A stretch of DNA of 64,000 bases from Roseburia sp. CAG:10041_57 (GTDB lineage Bacteria; Bacillota; Clostridia; Lachnospirales; Lachnospiraceae): contig MNTL01000005.1 of NCBI GenBank assembly GCA_001916965.1, positions 63,063 through 127,062 of the forward strand, written 5' to 3'. The position numbers and the translations under genes are program-made. The notes beneath the pieces were generated by a model that searched no databases, was not told where the DNA came from, and was given only the letters and a program-made list of their open reading frames with translations. Below, piece after piece: positions 8,530 through 17,784 of the stretch. Numbering within the stretch: position 1 is the stretch's first letter; every line of letters starts with the position of its first letter.

Positions 8530-9627
8530 ATGAATGAAGTTATGAATAGTGTAAATAATGCTATTATGGATAATTTTCAAAAAACAGACAACATACTAAA
8601 TGATGTTCAAAAGATTATAGAAGTATCTCAAAAAGAGGCGTATCGTTCAGTAAATACGATATTATCACAAAGAAATTGGTTGATTGGATATCAAATTGCA
8701 GAGGAAGAGTTAGCAGGGGAAGAACGAGCTGAATATGGTGCAGAGGTTATAAAGAGATTGTCAAAAGAATTAACAAAAAAGTATGGAAAGGGCTATACAA
8801 AAACGAACTTATATAACTTTTATAGGTTTTATAAATGCTTTCCAGAGATTTTCCACTCAGTGAGTGGAAAATCTGCGTTCAAATTGACATGGACACATTA
8901 TCGAATTTTACTTCAGGTGCATGACGAGACTGCTCGTAAATGGTATGAAAAGGAAGCGTATGAGCAGACTTGGAGTGTTCGTACATTACAGCGGAATATT
9001 GACACTCAGTATTATTATCGTTTATTGAAATCACAGGATAAAAAAGCTGTAGAGCATGAAATGAGAGAAAAAACTTCTGCATACCAGAATGATAAACTTG
9101 AGTTTATTAAAAATCCTGTTATGGTTGAGTTTTTGGGATTGACGCCTGATTCTTCCTTTACTGAAACAAAACTTGAGACAAGCATTATCACCAATTTGCA
9201 GAAATTCCTTATGGAGATGGGAAAAGGATATGCTTTTGTAGCCAGACAGCAGCATATTCATACAGAAAAACAGGATTATTATATAGATTTGGTCTTTTAT
9301 AATTATATATTGAAATGTTTTGTGCTTATAGATTTAAAAACGGAACGAATTACACATCAGGATGTCGGACAGATGGATATGTATATTAGGATGTATGATG
9401 AATTGAAAAAATCTTCAGATGATAACCCGACACTGGGAATTGTCTTGTGTTCGGAAACGGATGAAGATATTGCAAAATATTCCATTTTGCATGGAAATGA
9501 ACAGTTGTTTGCCGGTAAGTATAAGTTGTATTTGCCAACGGAAGAAGAATTGCGAGAAGAGATAGAGACACAAAAAGCTATTTTTTATTTACAGCAAAAG
9601 GATGCAGAGGAAGAAAGCAGTAATTAA
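8530..9627 (+). CDS. DUF1016 / YhcG-family PD-(D/E)XK nuclease
   Basis: 365 residues. The N-terminal part (about 25-165) has the DUF1016 pattern (YTKTNLYNFYRFYKCFPEIF, LTWTHYRILLQV). The C-terminal part has a PD-(D/E)XK core with YYIDLVFYN and LIDLKTERI. Family members are found near restriction-modification and other defence genes and are thought to be DNA nucleases; the role is not settled. GGAGG precedes the start. The codon use is more AT-rich than the neighbouring rnf genes and the gene stands alone, which suggests gain by transfer. No partner gene is visible. Confidence 0.85.
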   Translation: MNEVMNSVNNAIMDNFQKTDNILNDVQKIIEVSQKEAYRSVNTILSQRNWLIGYQIAEEELAGEERAEYGAEVIKRLSKELTKKYGKGYTKTNLYNFYRFYKCFPEIFHSVSGKSAFKLTWTHYRILLQVHDETARKWYEKEAYEQTWSVRTLQRNIDTQYYYRLLKSQDKKAVEHEMREKTSAYQNDKLEFIKNPVMVEFLGLTPDSSFTETKLETSIITNLQKFLMEMGKGYAFVARQQHIHTEKQDYYIDLVFYNYILKCFVLIDLKTERITHQDVGQMDMYIRMYDELKKSSDDNPTLGIVLCSETDEDIAKYSILHGNEQLFAGKYKLYLPTEEELREEIETQKAIFYLQQKDAEEESSN

Positions 9628-9781
9628 TACATCTTATATATCCTTATTTTATCAAAATCTCACGAATAATGTAGAAAAAACCATAAAAAGATAGTATATT
9701 TATAATAGTGGGTGTTCACAAAATGAATTATCAGAACCTTTAAGGTGTGACATCTAAGAAAGTAAGAAAGAGGGAGAAGCA

Positions 9782-11101
9782 ATGGCTAAGCTGACATTTC
9801 ATGGCGGTATTCATCCGTATGATGGCAAGGATCTGTCCAAGGACAAGCCCATGAAGGTAATCGAACCACCCAAGGGCGAGATGGTATATCCTTTAAGCCA
9901 GCATATTGGTGCAATGGCTGTACCTGTTGTTGCAAAGGGCGACAGGGTTCTTACGGGGCAAAAGATAGCAGAAGCGGGGGGCTTTGTATCGGCACCGATT
10001 TATTCGTCTGTATCAGGAACGGTAAAGACAATCGAACCAAGACGAGTTGTTACCGGTGATATGGTTAATTCTATTATCATTGATAACGATGGATTATTTG
10101 AGGAGGTTACTTACGAGGCTCATGATCCGGACAAATTAAGTAAGCAGGAGATCATCAAGCTGATACAGGAAGCAGGAGTAGTTGGTATGGGTGGAGCAGG
10201 ATTCCCTACTCATGTGAAATTATCACCCAAAGAACCGGAGAAGATCGAGTATGTAATTGCAAACTGTGCAGAGTGTGAACCATATCTGACATCAGATTAC
10301 AGAAGAATGTTAGAAGAACCTGAGAAGCTTGTCGAAGGTCTGAAGATCATCCTGCGGCTTTTTGACAATGCAAGAGGTATTCTGGCGGTAGAAGATAATA
10401 AACCGGATTGTATTCAGATTCTGAAAGATCTTACAAAGGATGATACCAGAATCTCTGTAAAGGCATTGAAAACAAAATATCCACAAGGCGCTGAGCGTCA
10501 GCTGATCTACGCAGCAACAGGAAGAGCGATTAACTCATCCATGCTTCCGGCAGATGCTGGATGTGTGGTAGATAATGTAGATACAGTAGTTGCAATCTAC
10601 CATGCGGTCAAAGAAGGCAGACCGTTGATGAACAGAATCGTTACAGTAACAGGAGATGCAGTAAATGATCCACGTAACTTCTATGTTCGTATCGGTATGA
10701 ATTATAAAGACCTGATTGAAGAAGCAGGAGGATTGAAGACACAGCCGGAGAAGGTCGTATCTGGTGGTCCTATGATGGGCTTTGCATTGTTTGACCTGAA
10801 TGTACCTACGACTAAGACTGCTTCCGCATTGCTGTGCATGACCAAAGACGAAGTATCCATGTATGAACCAAGTGCATGTATTAATTGTGGCAGATGTGTA
10901 GAAGTATGTCCGGGCAGAATAGTGCCACAAAAGCTTGCCATTTGTGCGGAGCATGGTGACTTGGAAGGCTTTGAAGCTAATAATGGTCTGGAATGCTGCG
11001 AATGTGGATGCTGCAGTTATGTCTGTCCGGCAAAGAAGCAGCTGACACAGTCTATTAAATCTATGCGTAAATTAGTACTTGCAAATAAAAAGAAGAAATA
11101 G
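9782..11101 (+). CDS. rnfC: Rnf complex subunit C (NADH-binding, iron-sulfur)
   Basis: 439 residues. RnfC is the peripheral NADH-oxidising subunit of the Rnf complex, which couples ferredoxin-NAD electron transfer to Na+ or H+ transport. The NADH/FMN-binding VGMGGAGFPTHVK motif lies near residues 133-145. Two [4Fe-4S] motifs lie near the C-terminus: CINCGRCVEVCP starting at 366, and CECGCCSYVCP starting at 406. GAGGGAG precedes the ATG. It is first in an intact rnfCDGEAB operon, the usual clostridial order. The end overlaps the rnfD ribosome binding site. Confidence 0.96.
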   Translation: MAKLTFHGGIHPYDGKDLSKDKPMKVIEPPKGEMVYPLSQHIGAMAVPVVAKGDRVLTGQKIAEAGGFVSAPIYSSVSGTVKTIEPRRVVTGDMVNSIIIDNDGLFEEVTYEAHDPDKLSKQEIIKLIQEAGVVGMGGAGFPTHVKLSPKEPEKIEYVIANCAECEPYLTSDYRRMLEEPEKLVEGLKIILRLFDNARGILAVEDNKPDCIQILKDLTKDDTRISVKALKTKYPQGAERQLIYAATGRAINSSMLPADAGCVVDNVDTVVAIYHAVKEGRPLMNRIVTVTGDAVNDPRNFYVRIGMNYKDLIEEAGGLKTQPEKVVSGGPMMGFALFDLNVPTTKTASALLCMTKDEVSMYEPSACINCGRCVEVCPGRIVPQKLAICAEHGDLEGFEANNGLECCECGCCSYVCPAKKQLTQSIKSMRKLVLANKKKK

Positions 11102-11108
11102 GAGGCAT

Positions 11109-12047
11109 ATGGACGTGAGTGATTTATTGAAGGTATCTTCCAATCCCCACATCAGGTCGAAGGATACGACATCACGGATTATGTTGTATGTCATAATATC
11201 CCTGCTTCCTGCTGCAGGATTTGGAGTGTATAATTTCGGATTGCATGCTTTGGCTGTGATTATTGTGACCATTGCATCTACGGTATTAACAGAATATATT
11301 TATGAGAAATGCATGAAAAAGAAGACTACAGTGGGAGATTTATCTGCTGTAGTAACAGGCTTGCTGCTTGCAATGAATCTGCCGCCTATGGCACCGTTGT
11401 GGATGGCTGCACTTGGTGGAATCTTTGCAATTCTGGTAGTAAAGATGCTGTTTGGAGGATTGGGTCAGAACTTTATGAACCCTGCATTGGGAGCAAGATG
11501 TTTCCTGATGATTTCTTTTACCTCTCTTATGACGAACTTTAACTGTGATACATATACAGGTGCTACTCCGCTGGCTGCGTTAAAAGCCGGAGAGCGGGTA
11601 GATGTTATGGACATGATCATAGGTCGGACAGCAGGTACGATTGGTGAGACAAGTATGGTGGCATTGATTATTGGTGCATGCATACTGATTTTGCTTGGTG
11701 TCATTGATTTAAAAGTTCCGGGTTCTTATATCGTAACATTTGTTATTTTTATTACAATTTTTGGTGGACATGGATTTGACTCCCAGTATATATCTGCGAA
11801 TCTGGCTGGCGGCGGTCTGATGCTTGGTGCCTTTTTCATGGCAACGGACTATGTGACCAGACCGATTACGAAGAAAGGGCAGTATCTTTACGGTATTTTC
11901 CTTGGAATCATGACGGGAATATTCCGAGTATTCGGACCTTCCGCAGAGGGCGTATCCTATGCAATCATCCTTGGCAACCTGTTAGTTCCATTGATTGAGA
12001 AAGTTACAATGCCTAAGGCATTCGGCAAAGGAGGGGAAAGAGCATGA
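11109..12047 (+). CDS. rnfD: Rnf complex subunit D (membrane, covalent FMN)
   Basis: Integral membrane subunit with about eight to ten hydrophobic segments. The covalent flavin site is the Thr in TYTGATPLA (T153 counted from ATG 11109). Start choice is open: AGGAGG (11100-11105) is only 3 nt from ATG 11109 but 9 nt from an in-frame GTG at 11115 that gives VSDLLKVSSNPHIRS, closer to the usual RnfD N-terminus. I list the ATG. The stop overlaps rnfG by 4 nt (ATGA). Confidence 0.95.
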   Translation: MDVSDLLKVSSNPHIRSKDTTSRIMLYVIISLLPAAGFGVYNFGLHALAVIIVTIASTVLTEYIYEKCMKKKTTVGDLSAVVTGLLLAMNLPPMAPLWMAALGGIFAILVVKMLFGGLGQNFMNPALGARCFLMISFTSLMTNFNCDTYTGATPLAALKAGERVDVMDMIIGRTAGTIGETSMVALIIGACILILLGVIDLKVPGSYIVTFVIFITIFGGHGFDSQYISANLAGGGLMLGAFFMATDYVTRPITKKGQYLYGIFLGIMTGIFRVFGPSAEGVSYAIILGNLLVPLIEKVTMPKAFGKGGERA

Positions 12048-12655
12048 AAGGTATGATAAAAGATGCACTGATTCTCTTTGCCATTACGTTGATTGCGGGA
12101 TTGATGCTTGGCGTTGTAAATGACATTACAAAGGAACCAATCGCACAGCAGGAGCAAAAGGCGAAGAACGAAGCCTGTCAGAATGTATTTGCAGTGGCTG
12201 ATTCTTTCGAAGCACAGGAACTGGCTGACTCAGCACAGATAGAGCAGGTTCTTACTGATGCAGGAATCAGTGGGGCAGATATAGATGAGCTTATGGCGGC
12301 CAAGGATGCATCAGGAGCATTACTTGGTTACGTAATTACGGTTACAGACCACGAAGGTTATGGTGGAGATATTCAATTTTCCATGGGCATTACCAATGAG
12401 GGAACGCTCAACGGTATCTCTCTTCTGAGTATTTCCGAAACAGCAGGTCTTGGTATGAGAGCCGGAGAGGTATTAGTACCACAGTTCGCAGATAAGAATG
12501 TATCGAAATTTACTTATACAAAGACAGGGGCAACAGCTGATTCTGAGATTGATGCAATCAGTGGTGCTACTATTACTACCAATGCAGTAGTCAATGGTGT
12601 GAATGCCGGTCTTGCATATTTTGATAAGATTCTGAAAGGAGGCAGTGCACAATGA
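12044..12655 (+). CDS. rnfG: Rnf complex subunit G (covalent FMN)
   Basis: 203 residues with one N-terminal membrane anchor (about residues 7-25) and an extracytoplasmic FMN-binding domain. The covalent FMN attaches to Thr in the S-G-A-T motif, here T176 in DAISGATITTNAVVNG. It passes electrons within the Rnf complex. The start overlaps the rnfD stop and its own stop overlaps the rnfE start (ATGA at 12652-12655), so the three are translationally coupled. Confidence 0.95.
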   Translation: MKGMIKDALILFAITLIAGLMLGVVNDITKEPIAQQEQKAKNEACQNVFAVADSFEAQELADSAQIEQVLTDAGISGADIDELMAAKDASGALLGYVITVTDHEGYGGDIQFSMGITNEGTLNGISLLSISETAGLGMRAGEVLVPQFADKNVSKFTYTKTGATADSEIDAISGATITTNAVVNGVNAGLAYFDKILKGGSAQ

Positions 12656-13461
12656 GTGAGAAAGAAGAAATCAAACAGAGTTCTGCACAGGTCTTTTTCA
12701 ATGGTCTGGTGAAAGAAAATCCTACCTTTGTACTGACGCTTGGTATGTGTCCTACATTGGCGGTTACAACTTCTGCAGTCAATGGCCTTGGCATGGGATT
12801 AACTACCACAGCAGTATTAGTACTTAGTAATATGATCATTTCCCTGTTAAGGCATATCATCCCGGATAAAGTAAGAATCCCGGCATTTATCGTAATTATT
12901 GCTTCTTTTGTTACGGTAATGCAGTTACTGTTACAGGGATTTATTCCAAGCCTGTATGACTCACTGGGTATTTATATTCCATTGATTGTTGTAAACTGTA
13001 TTATCCTTGGACGTGCAGAGGCATTTGCTTCCAAGAATCCGGTTATCCCGTCCTTCTTTGATGGCTTGGGAATGGGACTTGGATTTACAGTTGCGCTGAC
13101 TTGTATTGGTGCAGTCAGAGAACTTCTGGGCGCAGGCGAAATCTTCGGCTTACCTGTTATGTCCGGTATTTGCAGTGGAATCAATCATGTACTTGCAGCA
13201 GTAGGAATCAATCATCAGGTAGAATATGTACCTATTGCTATCTTTATCATGGCACCTGGTGCATTCTTCGTACTGGCTACCCTGACAGCAATTCAGAACC
13301 GTGTGAAGAGAAAGATGGCAGAGAAAGGACAGAATGTTGATAAGATTCAGTCCGGTTGCAGTGTAGACTGTGCAGCATGTGGTGACAGTGGATGTTCTCA
13401 CCGTTTCTATGATGCGCAGGCAGGGGATAAAGTAAGCAAGGAGGATAAGGAGAATGGCTGA
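12652..13461 (+). CDS. rnfE: Rnf complex subunit E (membrane) with Cys-rich tail
   Basis: 269 residues. The membrane part with six helices matches RnfE/NqrD (GMCPTLAVTTSAVNGLGMG, NCIILGRAEAFASKNP). After the last helix there is a cytoplasmic tail with SGCSVDCAACGDSGCSH, which has five closely spaced Cys. This is beyond the minimal RnfE fold and could hold a metal centre; that is inference. The gene overlaps rnfA by 8 nt. Confidence 0.93.
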   Translation: MSEKEEIKQSSAQVFFNGLVKENPTFVLTLGMCPTLAVTTSAVNGLGMGLTTTAVLVLSNMIISLLRHIIPDKVRIPAFIVIIASFVTVMQLLLQGFIPSLYDSLGIYIPLIVVNCIILGRAEAFASKNPVIPSFFDGLGMGLGFTVALTCIGAVRELLGAGEIFGLPVMSGICSGINHVLAAVGINHQVEYVPIAIFIMAPGAFFVLATLTAIQNRVKRKMAEKGQNVDKIQSGCSVDCAACGDSGCSHRFYDAQAGDKVSKEDKENG

Positions 13462-14041
13462 GACAATAAAGGATCTGCTTGTCATTTTAATCGGCTCTTC
13501 ACTGGTCAGTAACGTAGTATTGAGTCAGTTCCTGGGCTTATGTCCTTTCCTGGGTGTATCCAAGAAAGTAGATACAGCAGTTGGTATGGGTGGTGCAGTT
13601 GTATTTGTCATTACTCTTGCCAGTGCGGTGGCGGCAGCGATTTATAAATTTATTCTGGTTCCATTGGATATTACATATTTGCAGACTATCGTTTTCATTC
13701 TGGTTATTGCAGCGCTGGTACAGTTCGTGGAAATGTTCCTGAAGAAATATGTGCAGGGCTTGTATCAGGCACTTGGTGTATATCTGCCGCTGATCACAAC
13801 GAACTGCGCTGTGCTGGGTATCGCATTGACGAATGTACAGAAGAATTATGGCATCCTCTACAGTATCGTCAGCGGTTTTGCAACGGCAGCCGGTTTCCTG
13901 ATCTCGATTACGATTCTTGCGGGCATCAGAGAGAAAATGGAATACAATGATATCCCTGAGTCATTCAAAGGAATGCCTATCGTTATGATCACAGCCGGAT
14001 TGATGGCTATTGCATTCTGTGGATTCTCAGGATTGTTATAG
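13454..14041 (+). CDS. rnfA: Rnf complex subunit A (membrane)
   Basis: 195 residues, six hydrophobic helices, homologous to RnfE and arranged in inverted topology in the complex. The VLSQFLGLCPFLGVSKK and TTNCAVLGIAL motifs carry the conserved cysteines that bind an intramembrane iron-sulfur cluster between RnfA and RnfE. It starts inside the 3' end of rnfE. Confidence 0.95.
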   Translation: MAETIKDLLVILIGSSLVSNVVLSQFLGLCPFLGVSKKVDTAVGMGGAVVFVITLASAVAAAIYKFILVPLDITYLQTIVFILVIAALVQFVEMFLKKYVQGLYQALGVYLPLITTNCAVLGIALTNVQKNYGILYSIVSGFATAAGFLISITILAGIREKMEYNDIPESFKGMPIVMITAGLMAIAFCGFSGLL

Positions 14042-14053
14042 GAGGGGTTGAGT

Positions 14054-14845
14054 ATGAATATAACAGCGATTATAACGGCAGTTGTTGTTGTGGCAGGACT
14101 CGGTCTGCTCTTAGGCCTGTTTCTTGGTGCGGCAGGTATCTGGTTCAAGGTAGAAGTAGATGAGAAGGAAGAGCAGGTATTGGCATCACTTCCGGGTAAT
14201 AACTGTGGTGGATGCGGATATCCCGGATGCTCCGGTCTGGCTGCTGCTATCGCAAAAGGCGAAGCACCGGTAAATGCCTGTCCTGTAGGTGGTGAGAAGG
14301 TAGGAAAAGTCATAGCGGAAATCATGGGTGTGGAAGCTGGAGAAAGCAGGCGGATGACAGCTTTTGTAAAATGCGCCGGAACCTGTGAGAAGACTTCCCT
14401 TAACTATGAATACACAGGTGTGGAAGACTGTACCATGGTACAGTTTGTCCCGGATGGGGGCGCCAAGTCATGCAGCCACGGCTGTCTGGGATTTGGCACC
14501 TGCGTAAAAGCGTGTCCTTTTGGAGCTATCTCTATTCAGAATGGCATTGCAGTGGTAGACAAGGAAAAATGTAAAGCCTGCAGCAAGTGTATTGCAGCAT
14601 GTCCGAAACATCTGATTGAACTGATTCCGTATGATGCAAAGCATGTCGTAGCATGCAGCTCCAAGGATAAAGGACCTGTTACCATGAAAGCATGTCAGAC
14701 AGGTTGTATTGGCTGTGGACTCTGTGTAAAGGTATGTCCAAGCCAGGCGATTACCGTGACAGATTTCCATGCACATATTGATCAGGATAAGTGTACCGGA
14801 TGTGGCGCATGTAAAGAGAAATGTCCAAAGAAAGCAATTATATAG
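14054..14845 (+). CDS. rnfB: Rnf complex subunit B (ferredoxin-like, multi iron-sulfur)
   Basis: 263 residues. One N-terminal membrane helix (about 5-28) is followed by the four-Cys motif C51-C54-C59-C76 (NNCGGCGYPGCSG) and several ferredoxin-type CxxCxxCxxxCP motifs (CKACSKCIAACP, CIGCGLCVKVCP, CTGCGACKEKCP). RnfB takes electrons from reduced ferredoxin. ATG 14054 is chosen over TTG 14048 because GGAGG (14041-14045) is 8 nt away. It is the last gene of the operon; a terminator follows. Confidence 0.95.
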   Translation: MNITAIITAVVVVAGLGLLLGLFLGAAGIWFKVEVDEKEEQVLASLPGNNCGGCGYPGCSGLAAAIAKGEAPVNACPVGGEKVGKVIAEIMGVEAGESRRMTAFVKCAGTCEKTSLNYEYTGVEDCTMVQFVPDGGAKSCSHGCLGFGTCVKACPFGAISIQNGIAVVDKEKCKACSKCIAACPKHLIELIPYDAKHVVACSSKDKGPVTMKACQTGCIGCGLCVKVCPSQAITVTDFHAHIDQDKCTGCGACKEKCPKKAII

Positions 14846-14860
14846 ATTTTTATATGAGAG

Positions 14861-14896
14861 AGGCACAGCTTATAGAGACTGTGCCTTTTGTTTTTG
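14861..14896 (+). terminator. Intrinsic terminator of the rnf operon
   Basis: Stem 14861-14868 / 14879-14886 with a 10-nt loop, followed by a T-rich run. Confidence 0.85.
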
Positions 14897-14944
14897 CAAA
14901 GGGTATGATATGATAGCAGTAAATATATATGGAGGTATATTGGG

Positions 14945-16420
14945 ATGATGGAAATGGAGAAGTATTTGGAAACAATCGAAGAAGTGATTGCCAAAGGCAA
15001 ATATAAGGATACCTGGGAATCTCTTCAACAGTATAGAGTACCTGACTGGTATGAAGATGTGAAATTTGGCATTTTTATTCATTGGGGCATTTTCTCGGTG
15101 CCGGCATTTGCAAATGAATGGTATTCAAGAAATATGTACATACAGGGAAGTCCTGAATATGAGCATCATATTAAGACCTATGGTCCACAGAAGGATTTCG
15201 GATATAAGGATTTTATTCCGATGTTCAAAGCAGAGAACTTCCACGCAGAGGAATGGGCTGCCTTATTTAAGGAAGCTGGTGCACAGTATGTCATGCCTGT
15301 AGCAGAACATCATGACGGATTCCAGATGTATGACAGTGAATTATCAGAATGGAATGCTGCCAATATGGGACCAAAGAGAGATGTACTGGGAGAACTGTAC
15401 ACTGCATTTGACAAACAGGGACTGGTAAAATGTGCATCCAGCCACAGAGTAGAGCACTGGTTCTTTATGGGACATGGCAAGGACTTCGATTCTGATATCA
15501 AAGAGCCATTGAAACGAGGAGATTTCTATTGGCCAGCCATGGAAGAGAAAGAGCATTATGATTCTTTCTCCATACCTACACCGACCAAAGAATTCCTGGA
15601 TGACTGGCTGTGCCGCTGTTGTGAGCTGGTAGACAAATACAGACCGAAAGTTGTCTATTTCGACTGGTGGATTCATCACAACAGTGTGAAACCATATTTG
15701 AGAAAGTTCGCTGCTTATTATTACAATCGCGCTGAGGAATGGGGAGAGGGAGTTGTCATTAACTACAAGCATGATGCATTTGCCTTTGGAACGGCAGTGT
15801 GCGATATTGAACGTGGGCAGCTTGCAGATGTGAAACCTTATGTATGGCAGACAGATACAGCAGTTGCCAAGAATTCTTGGTGTTATACCGTAAATAATGA
15901 ATATAAAACACCAGTACAGATCGTACAGGATCTGGTTGATATTGTAAGCAAAAATGGCAGACTTCTATTAAATATCGGACCTAAGGCAGATGGCTCCATC
16001 CCGGAAGAAGACAGGAATATTCTGTTAAAAATCGGTGAATGGATGAAAGTGAATGGAGAAGCAGTCTATGGAGCTAAAATGTGGCGCAAGTCAGCAGAAG
16101 GACCTACGAAGATACAGGAAGGTCAGTTTGCAGATTCAGAGGCGAAGCCATATACAGCAGAAGATATCCGCTTCACAGTAAATCATGGCTGTATCTATGC
16201 CTTTTGCCTGAATATGAAGGGAAAAGACAGCATATGCATAAAGTCTCTTGCTGAGACAAAGGACATGAGCAAGACGGATTTCAGTGGAATCATTCGTGGA
16301 ATTGAAGTCCTGGGAGAGAAAGAGGCACCTCAGTGGACGAGAGATCAGGACGGCTTGAAGATAAAGACCAAAATGATAGATCATAACTATCCTGTAGTGT
16401 TTAAGATTTCTGTGAATTAG
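14945..16420 (+). CDS. GH29 alpha-L-fucosidase
   Basis: 491 residues. The N-terminal catalytic barrel shows VKFGIFIHWGIFSVPAFANEW (residues 39-59), the signature of family GH29, plus AEHHDGFQMYDS. The likely nucleophile is D240 in VVYFDWWIHH. No signal peptide is seen, so it should act in the cytoplasm on imported fucosylated sugars such as mucin or milk-glycan pieces. GGAGG (14931-14935) lies 9 nt from the start. No transporter adjoins it. Confidence 0.92.
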   Translation: MMEMEKYLETIEEVIAKGKYKDTWESLQQYRVPDWYEDVKFGIFIHWGIFSVPAFANEWYSRNMYIQGSPEYEHHIKTYGPQKDFGYKDFIPMFKAENFHAEEWAALFKEAGAQYVMPVAEHHDGFQMYDSELSEWNAANMGPKRDVLGELYTAFDKQGLVKCASSHRVEHWFFMGHGKDFDSDIKEPLKRGDFYWPAMEEKEHYDSFSIPTPTKEFLDDWLCRCCELVDKYRPKVVYFDWWIHHNSVKPYLRKFAAYYYNRAEEWGEGVVINYKHDAFAFGTAVCDIERGQLADVKPYVWQTDTAVAKNSWCYTVNNEYKTPVQIVQDLVDIVSKNGRLLLNIGPKADGSIPEEDRNILLKIGEWMKVNGEAVYGAKMWRKSAEGPTKIQEGQFADSEAKPYTAEDIRFTVNHGCIYAFCLNMKGKDSICIKSLAETKDMSKTDFSGIIRGIEVLGEKEAPQWTRDQDGLKIKTKMIDHNYPVVFKISVN

Positions 16421-16476
16421 GCAGTTTCCCTTTTACGTGTACTAATTTAACAATTTTACAAATAGTCAGAAAAATA

Positions 16477-16505
16477 TTGAAAAATACAAAAATATAATAT
16501 ATAAT
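16477..16505 (+). promoter_or_regulatory. Promoter for the GH25 gene
   Basis: TTGAAA at 16477-16482, 17-nt spacer, TATAAT at 16500-16505. The gene starts at 16555. Confidence 0.7.
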
Positions 16506-16554
16506 TCAAATTGTAAAAGAGTTATGTTAATGCGTAAAAGGGGAGACGGTTATC

Positions 16555-17784
16555 ATGAAATATATGGCAGATGATTATGAGCAGGATCAGGGACCTAATA
16601 TGACTCTGATTTATATGGCGCTTATCATGTCAACAGTGATACTGGTGGTAGTTGGGATGATGTTTCTGGTGAATAAACCAACAAGAAGCAGTTCCAGTGG
16701 CAGCCATGCACAGCAGATTGCAGCTGCAAGAGAGAATAATCAGACACAGGCTATGGTTGACAGCGTGAAAGCGTTAGTATCAGGCAGTACATTGACCTCT
16801 AATCAGCTGGATATCTGGAATCTTCCGGATACCGGAAGAGAGACACAGGAGATCGTGAATGATGGTAAGAATGGAACAGTAACCAATCAGACGACAGGGG
16901 AAACTGTTATAGAGGGCAATAAAGAGGTAGACTCTGATAAAACAGCAGATACCCTGGCACAGGGCAAGACAGAAGTCTACGATATGACCAAGAAGGAATC
17001 CATGCAGGATGAAGATGCACTGGATGATGGTAAACATACGTTGGTAACTTATCAGGATGGCAGCACAGAATGGGTGGAAATCAATGATAAGCTCAAGACG
17101 AATACGTATGATACTTCCAAGTTCGTTTACCAGAGTCCTGAAATGAAATATTTTGTGAATGGTAAGCAGGCATCCTGGTTTGGTGTGGATCTGTCCAGTG
17201 AGCAGGGAATCGTTGATTTTGAGAAGCTCAAAAGAGCCGGAGTTGACTATGTAATGATTAAAGTAGGCGGCAGAGGCTACAGCAGCGGCAATATTGTGTT
17301 GGACAGTTCATTTAAGGACTATATGAACGGCGCTAAGAATGCCGGTCTGGGAATCGGTGTATATTTCTACTCACAGGCAGTAGATAAAAATGAGATATAT
17401 GATGAAGCTGACACGCTTCTGGAGCTGATTAAGGATTATCCGGTAAATTACCCTGTAGTATTCGATATGGAAAGTATAGACGGAGATATGGCAAGAACAG
17501 ATGCACTGGATGTTTCCGCACGTACGGAGCTGGCGAGAGTATTCCTAAAGACAATCAAGGAGAATGGATATACACCAATGCTCTATGGCAACAAGGAGTG
17601 GCTTGTGACGAAACTCAATCTGGAGAAGCTGCAGGACTATGATGTATGGCTTTCACAGGAAGCAGATACACCGGATTATCCATATGCATATACCATGTGG
17701 CAGTATACGCAAAAAGGCTCTATCAGCGGTATTTCAGGAAATGCACGACTGAATGTGAGCCTGATAGATTACTCTAAGAAGTAA
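16555..17784 (+). CDS. Membrane-anchored GH25 lysozyme-like muramidase
   Basis: 409 residues. An acidic N-terminus is followed by one membrane helix (about 17-39), a low-complexity Ser/Thr/Gln linker, and a GH25 domain over roughly the last 200 residues (FGVDLSSEQGIVDFEKLKRA, YPVVFDMESIDGD, YTMWQYTQKGSI). The Asp/Glu pair in FDMES is in the usual catalytic position. It should cleave peptidoglycan outside the cell while tethered to the membrane. Its 3' end overlaps the convergent gene by 16 nt and no terminator separates them. Confidence 0.9.
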   Translation: MKYMADDYEQDQGPNMTLIYMALIMSTVILVVVGMMFLVNKPTRSSSSGSHAQQIAAARENNQTQAMVDSVKALVSGSTLTSNQLDIWNLPDTGRETQEIVNDGKNGTVTNQTTGETVIEGNKEVDSDKTADTLAQGKTEVYDMTKKESMQDEDALDDGKHTLVTYQDGSTEWVEINDKLKTNTYDTSKFVYQSPEMKYFVNGKQASWFGVDLSSEQGIVDFEKLKRAGVDYVMIKVGGRGYSSGNIVLDSSFKDYMNGAKNAGLGIGVYFYSQAVDKNEIYDEADTLLELIKDYPVNYPVVFDMESIDGDMARTDALDVSARTELARVFLKTIKENGYTPMLYGNKEWLVTKLNLEKLQDYDVWLSQEADTPDYPYAYTMWQYTQKGSISGISGNARLNVSLIDYSKK

